Source: CAWEPK01 sp963835595 (lineage in GTDB: Bacteria > Desulfobacterota > Syntrophorhabdia > Syntrophorhabdales > WCHB1-27). From it: a stretch of 64,000 nucleotides of DNA. A program made the translations under genes and the position numbers. The DNA lies in contig CAWIGL010000002.1 of NCBI GenBank assembly GCA_963835595.1, positions 744,001-808,000 on the forward strand, in the 5' to 3' direction. This document shows, piece by piece, positions 27,052 through 34,628 of this stretch. Each line of letters starts with the position of its first letter. Within the stretch, counting starts at the first letter, position 1. The notes under the pieces are model-generated. The model searched no databases and was not told where the DNA came from. It saw only the letters and a list, made by a program, of their open reading frames with translations.

Positions 27052-28074
27052 CTAGTTATTATTGGCCTTCAAATAATCCTGGAGAAACTTCAACGCCTTA
27101 TCGCCAGGCAGCCCCTTCGCAGTGGTTTCCTTCACGTAATCATTGAGGACAGGCTGGAGCGCCCTGACCCAGCGGGCATCCTCTTCTTTGCTCAGGACAA
27201 AAACGGTGCCCCCTTTCTTCGCAAATATCTGCTTGGCTATCCTGTCCATCTCGTCCCATTGGTGCCCGTGTTTATCGATCCACTCCTGATTGATTTGCTC
27301 GATGATTTTTTTGACGTCGGGGGGCAGGGAGTTCCATTTTTCCTTGTTCATCGCGACGAAGTAACCGGTCGTATAAGCGCTTCCGGGAAACTCGGTCACA
27401 TAGCTGACGACTTCGCCAAGCTTCCACTCATCCACCGTCTCCCACGGCCCTAAAGTTCCCTGGGCTACGCCTTTTGAAAGCGCATCGTAGACCTCCGTAA
27501 AAGGCATGCCCACCGGTGCTCCGCCCAGGGCTTGTACGATCTTTGTGGCCAGACCGGAGGCCCTTATCTTCATCCCTTTCATTTCTTCGATGCTCCTGAC
27601 GGGCTTCTTGGTTAAAAGAACGCCCCCCGCATGGCAGCTTAAGTACATGAGCTGAGTTTCATTGAACTCTTTTGGCTGGAATGCCTTGACGTACTCGTTA
27701 GCCGCCTTCCCCGCGACAAGCGCACTCTTATAGCCGAGAGGGAGGTCAAGCACCTCGCTGAGAGGGAACTTGCCCCTGGTATAGGCGAGCGCGCTCCAGC
27801 CGACATCCACAATACCGTTGACTATGCTGTCGTAGGTCTGGCTTGGAGGCGTCAGGGTGCTGCCGGAGTAATACTTGACCTTCACCCTGCCCTTCGTCCT
27901 CTTCTCGACCTCCTTGCACCACGCCGCCAGCAGCAGGCTGTTCTTGTGCGGGGCCGGATAGTAGCTGGAGAATCGCAGGCTTATCGTCTTCTGCGCGAAG
28001 ACGGGCGCCGGAAAAAGGGAAACGAAAAACAACGCGATCAATAACACAACGGACAAACCGATACATCTCTTCAT
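27052..28074 (-). CDS. dctP: TRAP transporter periplasmic substrate-binding protein (DctP family)
   Basis: A 340-residue secreted solute receptor. The signal peptide is LSVVLLIALFFVSLFPAPVFA. The family core is present: RVKVKYYSGSTLTPPSQTYDSIVNGIVDVGW and MKGMKIRASGLATKIVQALGG, where the conserved Arg (KIRASG) normally clamps the substrate carboxylate. It binds an organic acid for uptake with the DctM/DctQ permease upstream. Linkage to acyl-CoA genes suggests a monocarboxylate or related acid. Confidence 0.9.
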   Translation of the reverse strand: MKRCIGLSVVLLIALFFVSLFPAPVFAQKTISLRFSSYYPAPHKNSLLLAAWCKEVEKRTKGRVKVKYYSGSTLTPPSQTYDSIVNGIVDVGWSALAYTRGKFPLSEVLDLPLGYKSALVAGKAANEYVKAFQPKEFNETQLMYLSCHAGGVLLTKKPVRSIEEMKGMKIRASGLATKIVQALGGAPVGMPFTEVYDALSKGVAQGTLGPWETVDEWKLGEVVSYVTEFPGSAYTTGYFVAMNKEKWNSLPPDVKKIIEQINQEWIDKHGHQWDEMDRIAKQIFAKKGGTVFVLSKEEDARWVRALQPVLNDYVKETTAKGLPGDKALKFLQDYLKANNN

Positions 28075-28151
28075 AACGACCTCCTCGTCTCAATCGTCAT
28101 ATCGTATAATATCACCTGTCGATCCCTGTCGCTTCTTACCACGTCGATCTC

Positions 28152-29453
28152 TCACTTATACAGCACGTCCGGAAGCCACGTTGCCAGTTGGGGAAAAACG
28201 AAGACAAGAACGCCCCCGAATGCCAGAGAGAGAAGAAAAGGATAAACACCGCTGTATACTACGCTGAAAGGCGTCTTTGTTATGTTCTTCACGACGAAGA
28301 CGTTCATGGCAACGGGCGGAATCACCACGCCGATCATCACCGTGATCGCTATCACCACACCGAACCAGATAGGACTGAAGCCGAGCTTGAGCACGGTGGG
28401 ATAAAAAATAGGGGTTGCCAGAATCATAAAGGCAAGGTCGTCGATGAAGGAGCCGCCGACGAGGTAGAATAAAGAGATGATGAACATGATCAGATACCTG
28501 TTGAGCGGCAGGGAGGAAATCCATTCCCCGGCTATCGACGGAATGTCGGTGATGGCGATGAAATGGCCGAAGACCTGCGACCCTGCGATGATGAGAATGA
28601 CCATGCAGGCAGTGCGGACCGATTCCTCAACGGCATGGGCGAACGCCTTCCAGCCCAGGCTCTTCTTGGTAAGGGCCAGAACAAGCACCGAGGCCGTGCC
28701 TATGCTGCCTGCCTCCGAGGGGGTAAAGAAACCGTTGAGAAGGCCGCCGATGACTACGATGAAGATCAATACGGGCCATATTATCGCGGGCAGGCTTTTC
28801 CATCTTTCATGCCAGGGAAACTTTTCGCTTCGCGGGGCGATAACAGGGTTTACGCGCGCCCAGCCGACTATAACGAAAATGAAAGAGAATGCGATCAGAA
28901 GCCCGGGGATCAGGCCTGCGATAAAAAGCCGCCCGATCGATTGCTCCGTGATAACGCCGAAGATTATAAGGGTAACGCTCGGAGGCATGAGAACGCCGAG
29001 CGTGCCTACCGTCGCGACAATGCCTGTCGATATCTTCCGGTCGTAACCGTAGCGGTCCATTTCCGGGACGGCGATGGTGGCAAAGGTAGCGGCCGTCGCA
29101 GGGGACGATCCGCAAATCGCCTTGAATAATGTCGCACCCACAACGGTTGCGATCGCCAGGCCGCCGGGGATGTGGCCGACGAATTTATGGGCGGTCTCGA
29201 AGAGCTGCTTGGCTATGCCGGAATGATAGGCGATCTGTCCCATGAAGATGAATAAAGGGATGACGGTGAACCCGTACGATGAAAAACAGTCGAAGAAGTC
29301 TTTTGCGATGAGGTTGAATGCCGCCGGCAAAGAAACCAGGTAGGCGAATCCCAGAAAACCCATGATGGCTATTGCCAACCCCAGCTCTATCCCCGAGAGG
29401 AAGAGAACCAGGAGAATGCCCATGTTCAACAATCCTACGGTTATCTCATTCAT
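28152..29453 (-). CDS. dctM: TRAP transporter large permease (DctM family)
   Basis: A 433-residue membrane protein with about 12 hydrophobic segments. Motifs GIELGLAIAIMGFLGF, AKDFFDCFSSYGFTVIPLFIFMGQIAYHSGI, GSSPATAATFATIAVPEM and GVLMPPSVTLIIFGV are typical of DctM. ATG 29453 follows a GAGGGG site and overlaps the stop codon of the DctQ gene. It uses the sodium gradient to move the bound acid inward. Confidence 0.92.
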   Translation of the reverse strand: MNEITVGLLNMGILLVLFLSGIELGLAIAIMGFLGFAYLVSLPAAFNLIAKDFFDCFSSYGFTVIPLFIFMGQIAYHSGIAKQLFETAHKFVGHIPGGLAIATVVGATLFKAICGSSPATAATFATIAVPEMDRYGYDRKISTGIVATVGTLGVLMPPSVTLIIFGVITEQSIGRLFIAGLIPGLLIAFSFIFVIVGWARVNPVIAPRSEKFPWHERWKSLPAIIWPVLIFIVVIGGLLNGFFTPSEAGSIGTASVLVLALTKKSLGWKAFAHAVEESVRTACMVILIIAGSQVFGHFIAITDIPSIAGEWISSLPLNRYLIMFIISLFYLVGGSFIDDLAFMILATPIFYPTVLKLGFSPIWFGVVIAITVMIGVVIPPVAMNVFVVKNITKTPFSVVYSGVYPFLLSLAFGGVLVFVFPQLATWLPDVLYK

Positions 29454-29931
29454 ACTCACCCCTCACGATCTTTACGCAGTCAGCGATAAATACGAGGCAT
29501 TCTATAAATGCGATAACGCCTATGGCGTAAGCGACAGGGTAAAACGGGAGCTTGAGGGTAAGGGACACCTCGCCGGAGCGGGCCATGCTCGCTGCCATTC
29601 GCCAGAGGTTCAGGCCCAGCAATATAAAAAAAACCACAACCATGAACCGCGTCAGCATGTTGAACAACCTTTGATAAAAATCGGGGAACTTGCGGTAAAG
29701 GAAGTCTACGAAGATGTGGCCCCGCAGCCAGGACGTGATGGGCAGCCCGAAGCCTACCACGATCGCACCGCTGAAGGAGACGATTTCATAGGTTCCGATA
29801 ATCGGTCTCCCGAAGATCCTCAAGATCACATCGGAGGTCGTGAGCAGCATCATGAAGACGAGCGCGCAGCATGACACTACCTGCATCCCCCGGCTCACCA
29901 TGTATGTCGATTGCAAGAATATCTTGACCAT
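29446..29931 (-). CDS. dctQ: TRAP transporter small permease (DctQ family)
   Basis: A 161-residue protein with four membrane helices and the family segment RPIIGTYEIVSFSGAIVVGFGLP. ATG 29931 has a GGGGGGAG site upstream. It is the first gene of the long catabolic transcript, about 36 nt after the start predicted from the sigma-54-type promoter at 29979. Confidence 0.88.
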   Translation of the reverse strand: MVKIFLQSTYMVSRGMQVVSCCALVFMMLLTTSDVILRIFGRPIIGTYEIVSFSGAIVVGFGLPITSWLRGHIFVDFLYRKFPDFYQRLFNMLTRFMVVVFFILLGLNLWRMAASMARSGEVSLTLKLPFYPVAYAIGVIAFIECLVFIADCVKIVRGEYE

Positions 29932-29978
29932 ACGTCTCCCCCCTGACTTATTTCCTGCGCTTCCGTATGTCTCCCCGG

Positions 29979-29994
29979 AGCAAGATTTATGCCC
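29979..29994 (-). promoter_or_regulatory. Sigma-54 (-24/-12) promoter of the TRAP/catabolic operon
   Basis: On the reverse strand GGGCATAAATCTTGCT fits TGGCAYR-N4-TTGCW except for the first base, the same deviation as the site at 8204. The start of transcription would be near 29967. Confidence 0.7.
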
Positions 29995-30140
29995 CTGCAA
30001 TACCCGTTTCGTAAAGCACGTCTATCTCACCTGTTTATCCGAGTCTACATGATCGGCAGGACGCACTTCAACGATATTTTGCGCTTCCTACTCCATATGT
30101 TGCGCATGAGCCGGCATACGCAAGAAAGCCCGCCGCCTTA

Positions 30141-30884
30141 TCACCTCGAAGACGGGTCCCCCGCCCCTGCAATGCCCATCTGAAAATTAGGGTGGCACGT
30201 GAGGCAATAGACGCTGGAGGCAGTGTGCGCCTTGTGACAGACGGCGCACTCCATCTCACGCATATGGGACCGGTGAGGGTTGCGCTCCGGGAAATCGGGC
30301 GGCGCCGTCTTTGCCGCGAGGGCCTCGTAACTGCCGTGACATCCCTGGCACCGCTCCTTTTCTACAGAGTCCCCCTCTTCGGGGAAGTTCTTGGCGTGAC
30401 AGCCTGCGCACGTGATATTCGCTTTTGCATGTAAGGCATCGGTAAACGATGACGAGGCCCAGGAGCTGTAAATAGGCCGAACGACTGCCATCTCTTTTCG
30501 GGAAGGCTTCCCGAAGCTTACCGGACAGTTGGGCAAGCCAAAGCTTTTGCCGGGCTTCCAGATATGACATGCCGCGCAATCAAGCCCGGCATCGCCTGTC
30601 AAATGGGCGCGATGGAGGGATGCTGAAAAGACGTTCTTCCCGGCAGCGGCGGAACGGCCAGGCGTGTGACAGGCGAGGCACGCGTCGATGGCAATGGGGC
30701 CTTTGCCTTTCACCTCTTTATGGCCCTTCGGCAGGACGGAGGCAAATTCGGGATGGCAGGCGTCGCATCTCGCAAGCCCTGTCTTCACCCTGTCCGCGCC
30801 CTTCTTCGTCTGGCCACACAGACTTAGAGGGAAAAGGATCGCAACAAGAACGGCGACCGTCAATCTCATATGAACAGACTTCAT
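30141..30884 (-). CDS. Heptaheme c-type cytochrome, periplasmic
   Basis: A 247-residue secreted protein (signal RLTVAVLVAILFPLSLCGQ) with seven CxxCH motifs: CDACH, CLACH, CAACH, CAGCH, CQGCH, CAVCH and CLTCH. The last four, with the spacing CAGCHAKNF...CQGCHGSYEAL...HRSHMREMECAVCHKAH, look like the tetraheme domain of flavocytochrome c fumarate reductases. That makes it a plausible electron donor to the heme-less flavoprotein at 8282 (inference). It is transcribed divergently from the MmgE/PrpD gene and has its own sigma-54-type promoter. Confidence 0.85.
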   Translation of the reverse strand: MKSVHMRLTVAVLVAILFPLSLCGQTKKGADRVKTGLARCDACHPEFASVLPKGHKEVKGKGPIAIDACLACHTPGRSAAAGKNVFSASLHRAHLTGDAGLDCAACHIWKPGKSFGLPNCPVSFGKPSRKEMAVVRPIYSSWASSSFTDALHAKANITCAGCHAKNFPEEGDSVEKERCQGCHGSYEALAAKTAPPDFPERNPHRSHMREMECAVCHKAHTASSVYCLTCHPNFQMGIAGAGDPSSR

Positions 30885-30954
30885 TGCATCACCGCCCCTT
30901 TGCCTTTCCTTCGCTCAAAATCCCGATAACGGATTGTTCCACCTGCGCAAAGGA

Positions 30955-30970
30955 AGCAAGAAGCGTGCCC
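30955..30970 (-). promoter_or_regulatory. Sigma-54 (-24/-12) promoter of the heptaheme cytochrome gene
   Basis: Reverse strand GGGCACGCTTCTTGCT fits the consensus except for the first base, identical in style to the sites at 8204 and 29979. Predicted start is about 60 nt before the ATG. Confidence 0.68.
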
Positions 30971-31009
30971 CTTCCGGACGCTCGGGCTGCCCCGCTCGTA
31001 GCGTCGGAC

Positions 31010-31025
31010 AGGTACATTTTTTGCA
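31010..31025 (+). promoter_or_regulatory. Possible sigma-54 promoter of the MmgE/PrpD gene
   Basis: AGGTACATTTTTTGCA keeps the -24 GG and -12 GC with correct spacing but differs from consensus at two fixed positions. It lies about 85 nt before the predicted ATG. Confidence 0.45.
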
Positions 31026-31120
31026 TCGTAATAATGTCGGCTTCTTCATCGTTGTCACGGCAAAACGCATCGGTTTTGTGCAACTTATAAGGACCTATAC
31101 AATCAAAAAAGGGGGATTGC

Positions 31121-32647
31121 ATGAAAAGACGCGAGTTTTTGAAGGGCATTGTCGCTGCCGGCCTGGCTGTGACCGCTGCAGGAACAGGCATCGGGCCTCT
31201 TACCGGGAAAGGATACGCTCAGGAGAAGGCTGCGGGCGTCAAGCCCGGCAGCAGTGCGGACAAGGATGCAATATCGGTCCTTGCCGGCCATGCCGTAAGC
31301 ACGTCGTATGAGGACATCCCGCGGCCCGTGGTTGAAGCCACGAAGATGAGGGTTGCCGATACGGTCGCGGCGCTTCTAGCCGGCAGCGGCACCGTGGAGA
31401 CCCGGATACTGATGGACTATTTCGCCGGGCGCGCCGGCCGGGGGGAGAGCACCGTCTTCAACCACGGTATTAAAGTACCCGTAGAGGAGGCCGCCCTTAT
31501 AAATGCAACTATGGCGCGCTGCGTCGATTTCGACGATGTGTACGAGCCGGCCTCGATGCACACGCACGTATTTACCGTACCGGTGGCCTTTGCGGTAGCC
31601 GAATCGCTGGGGAATGTCACGGGAAAGGAATTCCTTACGGCTATAATAGTCGGCGGCGACTTGATGCTGCGCATAGGAATGGCAAATATCATACCGTCGG
31701 CGGTCAGCGGCATGATCGCAACGTATCAGCTTGGCGGACTCGGCGCTACGGCGGTCGCCGGTAAGCTGCTCGGTCTGAACAAGGCCGAGATGGTCAACGC
31801 CCTGGGCATCGCCTATTCCCAGCTCTGCGGGAATTCGCAGGGACTCACGGAAGGCGTGATGACGGTCCGGCTTACAGGCGGTGTAGCTGCGAGGAACGGG
31901 GTCTTTTCCGCTTTCTTAAGCAAAAAGGGCTTTACCGGCGAGAAACAGGTCCTCGAAGGCAAATTCGGCTATTTTCCCGTTTATCAACAGAAAAAGTACG
32001 TCCGGCAAGCCCTCTTCAACGGAATCGGCAAGGACTTCCTGAACGCAAAGACCACCATGAAAATCTATCCTTGCTGTATGCACACGCATTCCGCCATCTA
32101 CGCCCTCGACCTTATAATGAAGGAAAACCGGATTCCCAAGAACGAGATAGCGGCGATCCGCGCCGAGATCAACCAGCAAGCCTTCAACCTCACCTGTCTC
32201 GGCGACAACCAGAAGAGAACGCCCAAGTCGGTGCCCGAGGCGCAGTTCAGCATGGCCTATGTCCTCGGGAATCTTGTGTGCAAAGGATCGGTCTTCCTCG
32301 ATGACTTTACGGATAAGACAATCCACGAACCCGACAGGCTGCGCTTTGCAAGCCTTGTGGAATCGAAGATATCTCCCGAATTCGAGGCGACGGCCGCCAA
32401 GGACATATCTCCCGCCAAGGTCGAGGTGATACTCAAGGATGGAAAGCGCCTCCAGCGCACAGTGAAAGTCAGAAAGGGACATCCGGACAACCCCCTCTCG
32501 ACGGACGAGGTCAAAGAAAAGCTGTGGCGCTGCTCGGCATTCGCCTTCAAGAGGCCGGATGAGGCCGGGCTGAAGACTCTCTTCCAGAGGTTGGTCGATC
32601 TGGAGAACCGGCGCCCGGACGAGATTATGCAGATTGTCCGATCTTGA
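31121..32647 (+). CDS. MmgE/PrpD family protein with TAT-like leader
   Basis: A 508-residue protein of the 2-methylcitrate dehydratase/aconitate decarboxylase fold. A KRREFLKGIVAAGLAVTAAG leader suggests twin-arginine export, unusual for the family. Core motifs: DTVAALLAGSG, NATMARCVDFDDVYEPASMHTHV, GGDLMLRIG and the late MKIYPCCMHTHSAIYAL. Members dehydrate, isomerise or decarboxylate small branched acids. The substrate here is unknown. It is divergent from the heptaheme cytochrome gene and lies in the sigma-54-linked region. Confidence 0.85.
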   Translation: MKRREFLKGIVAAGLAVTAAGTGIGPLTGKGYAQEKAAGVKPGSSADKDAISVLAGHAVSTSYEDIPRPVVEATKMRVADTVAALLAGSGTVETRILMDYFAGRAGRGESTVFNHGIKVPVEEAALINATMARCVDFDDVYEPASMHTHVFTVPVAFAVAESLGNVTGKEFLTAIIVGGDLMLRIGMANIIPSAVSGMIATYQLGGLGATAVAGKLLGLNKAEMVNALGIAYSQLCGNSQGLTEGVMTVRLTGGVAARNGVFSAFLSKKGFTGEKQVLEGKFGYFPVYQQKKYVRQALFNGIGKDFLNAKTTMKIYPCCMHTHSAIYALDLIMKENRIPKNEIAAIRAEINQQAFNLTCLGDNQKRTPKSVPEAQFSMAYVLGNLVCKGSVFLDDFTDKTIHEPDRLRFASLVESKISPEFEATAAKDISPAKVEVILKDGKRLQRTVKVRKGHPDNPLSTDEVKEKLWRCSAFAFKRPDEAGLKTLFQRLVDLENRRPDEIMQIVRS

Positions 32648-32685
32648 GGGCAGTCCGCCAGGGGCGGGCCAGGGTACGGTCTCAT

Positions 32686-32717
32686 AAAAAGGGGGCTTGC
32701 ATATTCTGCAAGTCCCC
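32686..32717 (-). terminator. Terminator of the flx/hdr operon (shared with the convergent MmgE/PrpD gene)
   Basis: An 11-bp hairpin (GGGGACTTGCA / TGCAAGCCCCC) is followed on the reverse strand by a U5 run. It lies about 45 bp after the last gene of the flx/hdr operon and also after the convergent forward gene. Confidence 0.85.
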
Positions 32718-32763
32718 TCCTCTGCTTCCCATGTATACGGCCCAAAAGGCTGTATGCCGGCCT

Positions 32764-33597
32764 TTAGATCTCGAACCGGAGCGCCTTGAGCCGGGCCAGT
32801 GTAAAGACCGGTCCGTCTTTGCAGATGTACTGCCCGCCTATGTTGCACCTGCCGCACAGCCCGATGCCGCATTTCATGCGCGCTTCAAGGGTCGTGACGA
32901 TCTGCTCGTCTGCGAACCCCAATTTCATGAGGTTTTCGAGGACGTACTTTATCATGATCGGGGGGCCGCAGGTGATGGCGACCGTATCGTCCGGCTTAGG
33001 GGCGACGTCTGCGAGTACGGCCGGCACAAAGCCTTCCCGGATGGGAGCGCCCGGCGACCCGGCGTCGACGGTGAGGACCAGGTCCACGTCGCCGCGCTTG
33101 CCCCAGTCTTCGAGGTCGGTTTTGTAGCAGAGGTCCGGGTAGCTGCGGGCGCCGTAAATGATCGAGATGTCGCCGTAGTCGGCCCGGTTGTCGAGCATGA
33201 AGAGTATCAGCGTCCGCAAGGGTGCGAGCCCGATGCCGCCGCCGATGAAGAGTATCTTCTTGCCCTTCATCTGCTCGTAAGGGAACCAGTTGCCGAGGGG
33301 CGCACGCAGGCCCACCTGGTCCTCGGCCGCCAGGTCGTGGATCGCGGCGGTGACCTCGCCTGCCCTCATCACGCTCAACTGGAGGTATTCCTTGCGGGTA
33401 GGCGGGGAGTTAATGACGAAGGTCGATTCCCCCACGCCGAAGACGGAAAGCTGGGCGACCTGGCCGGGCTCGAAGGTGAAGCCCCTCATCTTCTCCCGGT
33501 CGTTCAGGAGCACCCTTAGGGACTTGATGTTGGGCGTCTCGTCGATGACCTCGATAACGGTTGCGAGGTCGGGCAGGTAGGGATTGCTTGCGGCCAT
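32764..33597 (-). CDS. FAD/NAD(P)-binding oxidoreductase subunit (FlxA-like)
   Basis: A 277-residue ferredoxin-NADP-reductase-type subunit. It has an FAD barrel (STFVINSPPTRKEYLQLSVM), the nucleotide loop KKILFIGGGIGLAPLRTLI and a C-terminal 2Fe-2S cluster CGIGLCGRCNIGGQYICKDGPVF. ATG 33597 follows GAGGAGG. In Hdr/Flox systems this subunit oxidises NAD(P)H and feeds the bifurcating HdrA flavin. It is the last gene of the operon. Confidence 0.85.
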   Translation of the reverse strand: MAASNPYLPDLATVIEVIDETPNIKSLRVLLNDREKMRGFTFEPGQVAQLSVFGVGESTFVINSPPTRKEYLQLSVMRAGEVTAAIHDLAAEDQVGLRAPLGNWFPYEQMKGKKILFIGGGIGLAPLRTLILFMLDNRADYGDISIIYGARSYPDLCYKTDLEDWGKRGDVDLVLTVDAGSPGAPIREGFVPAVLADVAPKPDDTVAITCGPPIMIKYVLENLMKLGFADEQIVTTLEARMKCGIGLCGRCNIGGQYICKDGPVFTLARLKALRFEI

Positions 33598-33605
33598 GGT
33601 CCTCC

Positions 33606-34628
33606 TCAAGGCCTGGCGGCGGCCAGGGCCGCCACTATTCCGCTTATATCCATCGAGACCGGGCAGAGGCGTATGCACCGGCCGCACCCCGTGCATGCCG
33701 GCTCGCCGTACTTTTCCGGATAATGGGTGAACTTATGGGCGATCCTGTTGCGGAGCCTCTTCGACTTTTGGGCGCGGGGGTTATGGCCGCTCGCCTCTTT
33801 CGTGAAGTGGGCGAACATGCACGAGTCCCAGCTCCTTACGCGCCTCCCGGCGGCCCCGACCGAGTGCTCGTCCGTGATGTTGAAGCAGTAGCACGTGGGG
33901 CAGAGGTACGTGCATGCGCCGCATCCGAGGCACTTCTGCGAGACCCCTTCCCAGTACGCGTCCGGCGCCTCGGTGGGCTTCGCGCCGTCCGAAAATACCG
34001 GCTTGACGGCCTGCGTCGCTGCGGCCTTCTGCTCCTGCGCCTCCTTCCCATAAGGCAGGCCGTCGGGCAGCGCCGTGCCTTCGAGCGCCTTTTCGCCCTT
34101 GTCGGTAAGGGCTTCCGCATAGTACCCGTGGCCCAGGTCGGTCAGCAGAACATCGGAGCCCGCCTCGTCCGCCGGGCCGCCTCCGACCGACGTGCAGAAA
34201 CAGCCCGCATACGGCCTGTTGCACGTGAGGGTGATGAGCGTGGTCTGCTCGCGCCGCGCCGTGTAGTATGGATCGACGCCGAGGAAGGCGCGGTCGATGA
34301 TCGCAAAGCCTCTCGCGTCGCACGGGCGGCCGCAAAGGATGATCGCCTCCGGCGCATCCGCCGGCGCGTTCAGCTCGACCTCCGTCTTTCCGGGCTTGGC
34401 GGGGTCTTTCCTGAAATCGAAGGTAAAAAGGGTCTGGCTCTGCGGGTAAATGACGGCCTTCGGGGCGCCCGCTGCCGGCTCATCGAGGCAGGGCTCCTGC
34501 CCCGCGCCGATGCGCCGGAAGGTGACCGTCCCGCCGTCCCTGACCGGGGCGTAGACCTCGGCGCGGCCCGCAAGGGAGGCGACGAAATCCTTCCATCCTT
34601 CTTTAGGTATGTAGGCCGCCTTCCTCAT
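33606..34628 (-). CDS. 4Fe-4S dicluster electron-transfer subunit (FlxB/AsrA-like)
   Basis: A 340-residue protein. Two ferredoxin motifs lie in the C-terminal half: CLGCGACTYLCPTCYCFNI and CTGCGRCIRLCPVSMDI. The N-terminal 230 residues resemble the AsrA/hydrogenase-beta accessory fold (GRPCDARGFAIIDRAFLGVDPYY). It should connect the NAD(P)H-oxidising subunit downstream to the MvhD/Hdr part upstream. Its start overlaps the end of the preceding gene by 4 bp. Confidence 0.82.
   Translation of the reverse strand: MRKAAYIPKEGWKDFVASLAGRAEVYAPVRDGGTVTFRRIGAGQEPCLDEPAAGAPKAVIYPQSQTLFTFDFRKDPAKPGKTEVELNAPADAPEAIILCGRPCDARGFAIIDRAFLGVDPYYTARREQTTLITLTCNRPYAGCFCTSVGGGPADEAGSDVLLTDLGHGYYAEALTDKGEKALEGTALPDGLPYGKEAQEQKAAATQAVKPVFSDGAKPTEAPDAYWEGVSQKCLGCGACTYLCPTCYCFNITDEHSVGAAGRRVRSWDSCMFAHFTKEASGHNPRAQKSKRLRNRIAHKFTHYPEKYGEPACTGCGRCIRLCPVSMDISGIVAALAAARP

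Noticed and set aside
31060..31095. Sigma-70 promoter for the MmgE/PrpD gene near the TTATAAGG stretch.
   Set aside because: No matching -35 at usable distance; the weak -24/-12 site is a slightly better candidate.
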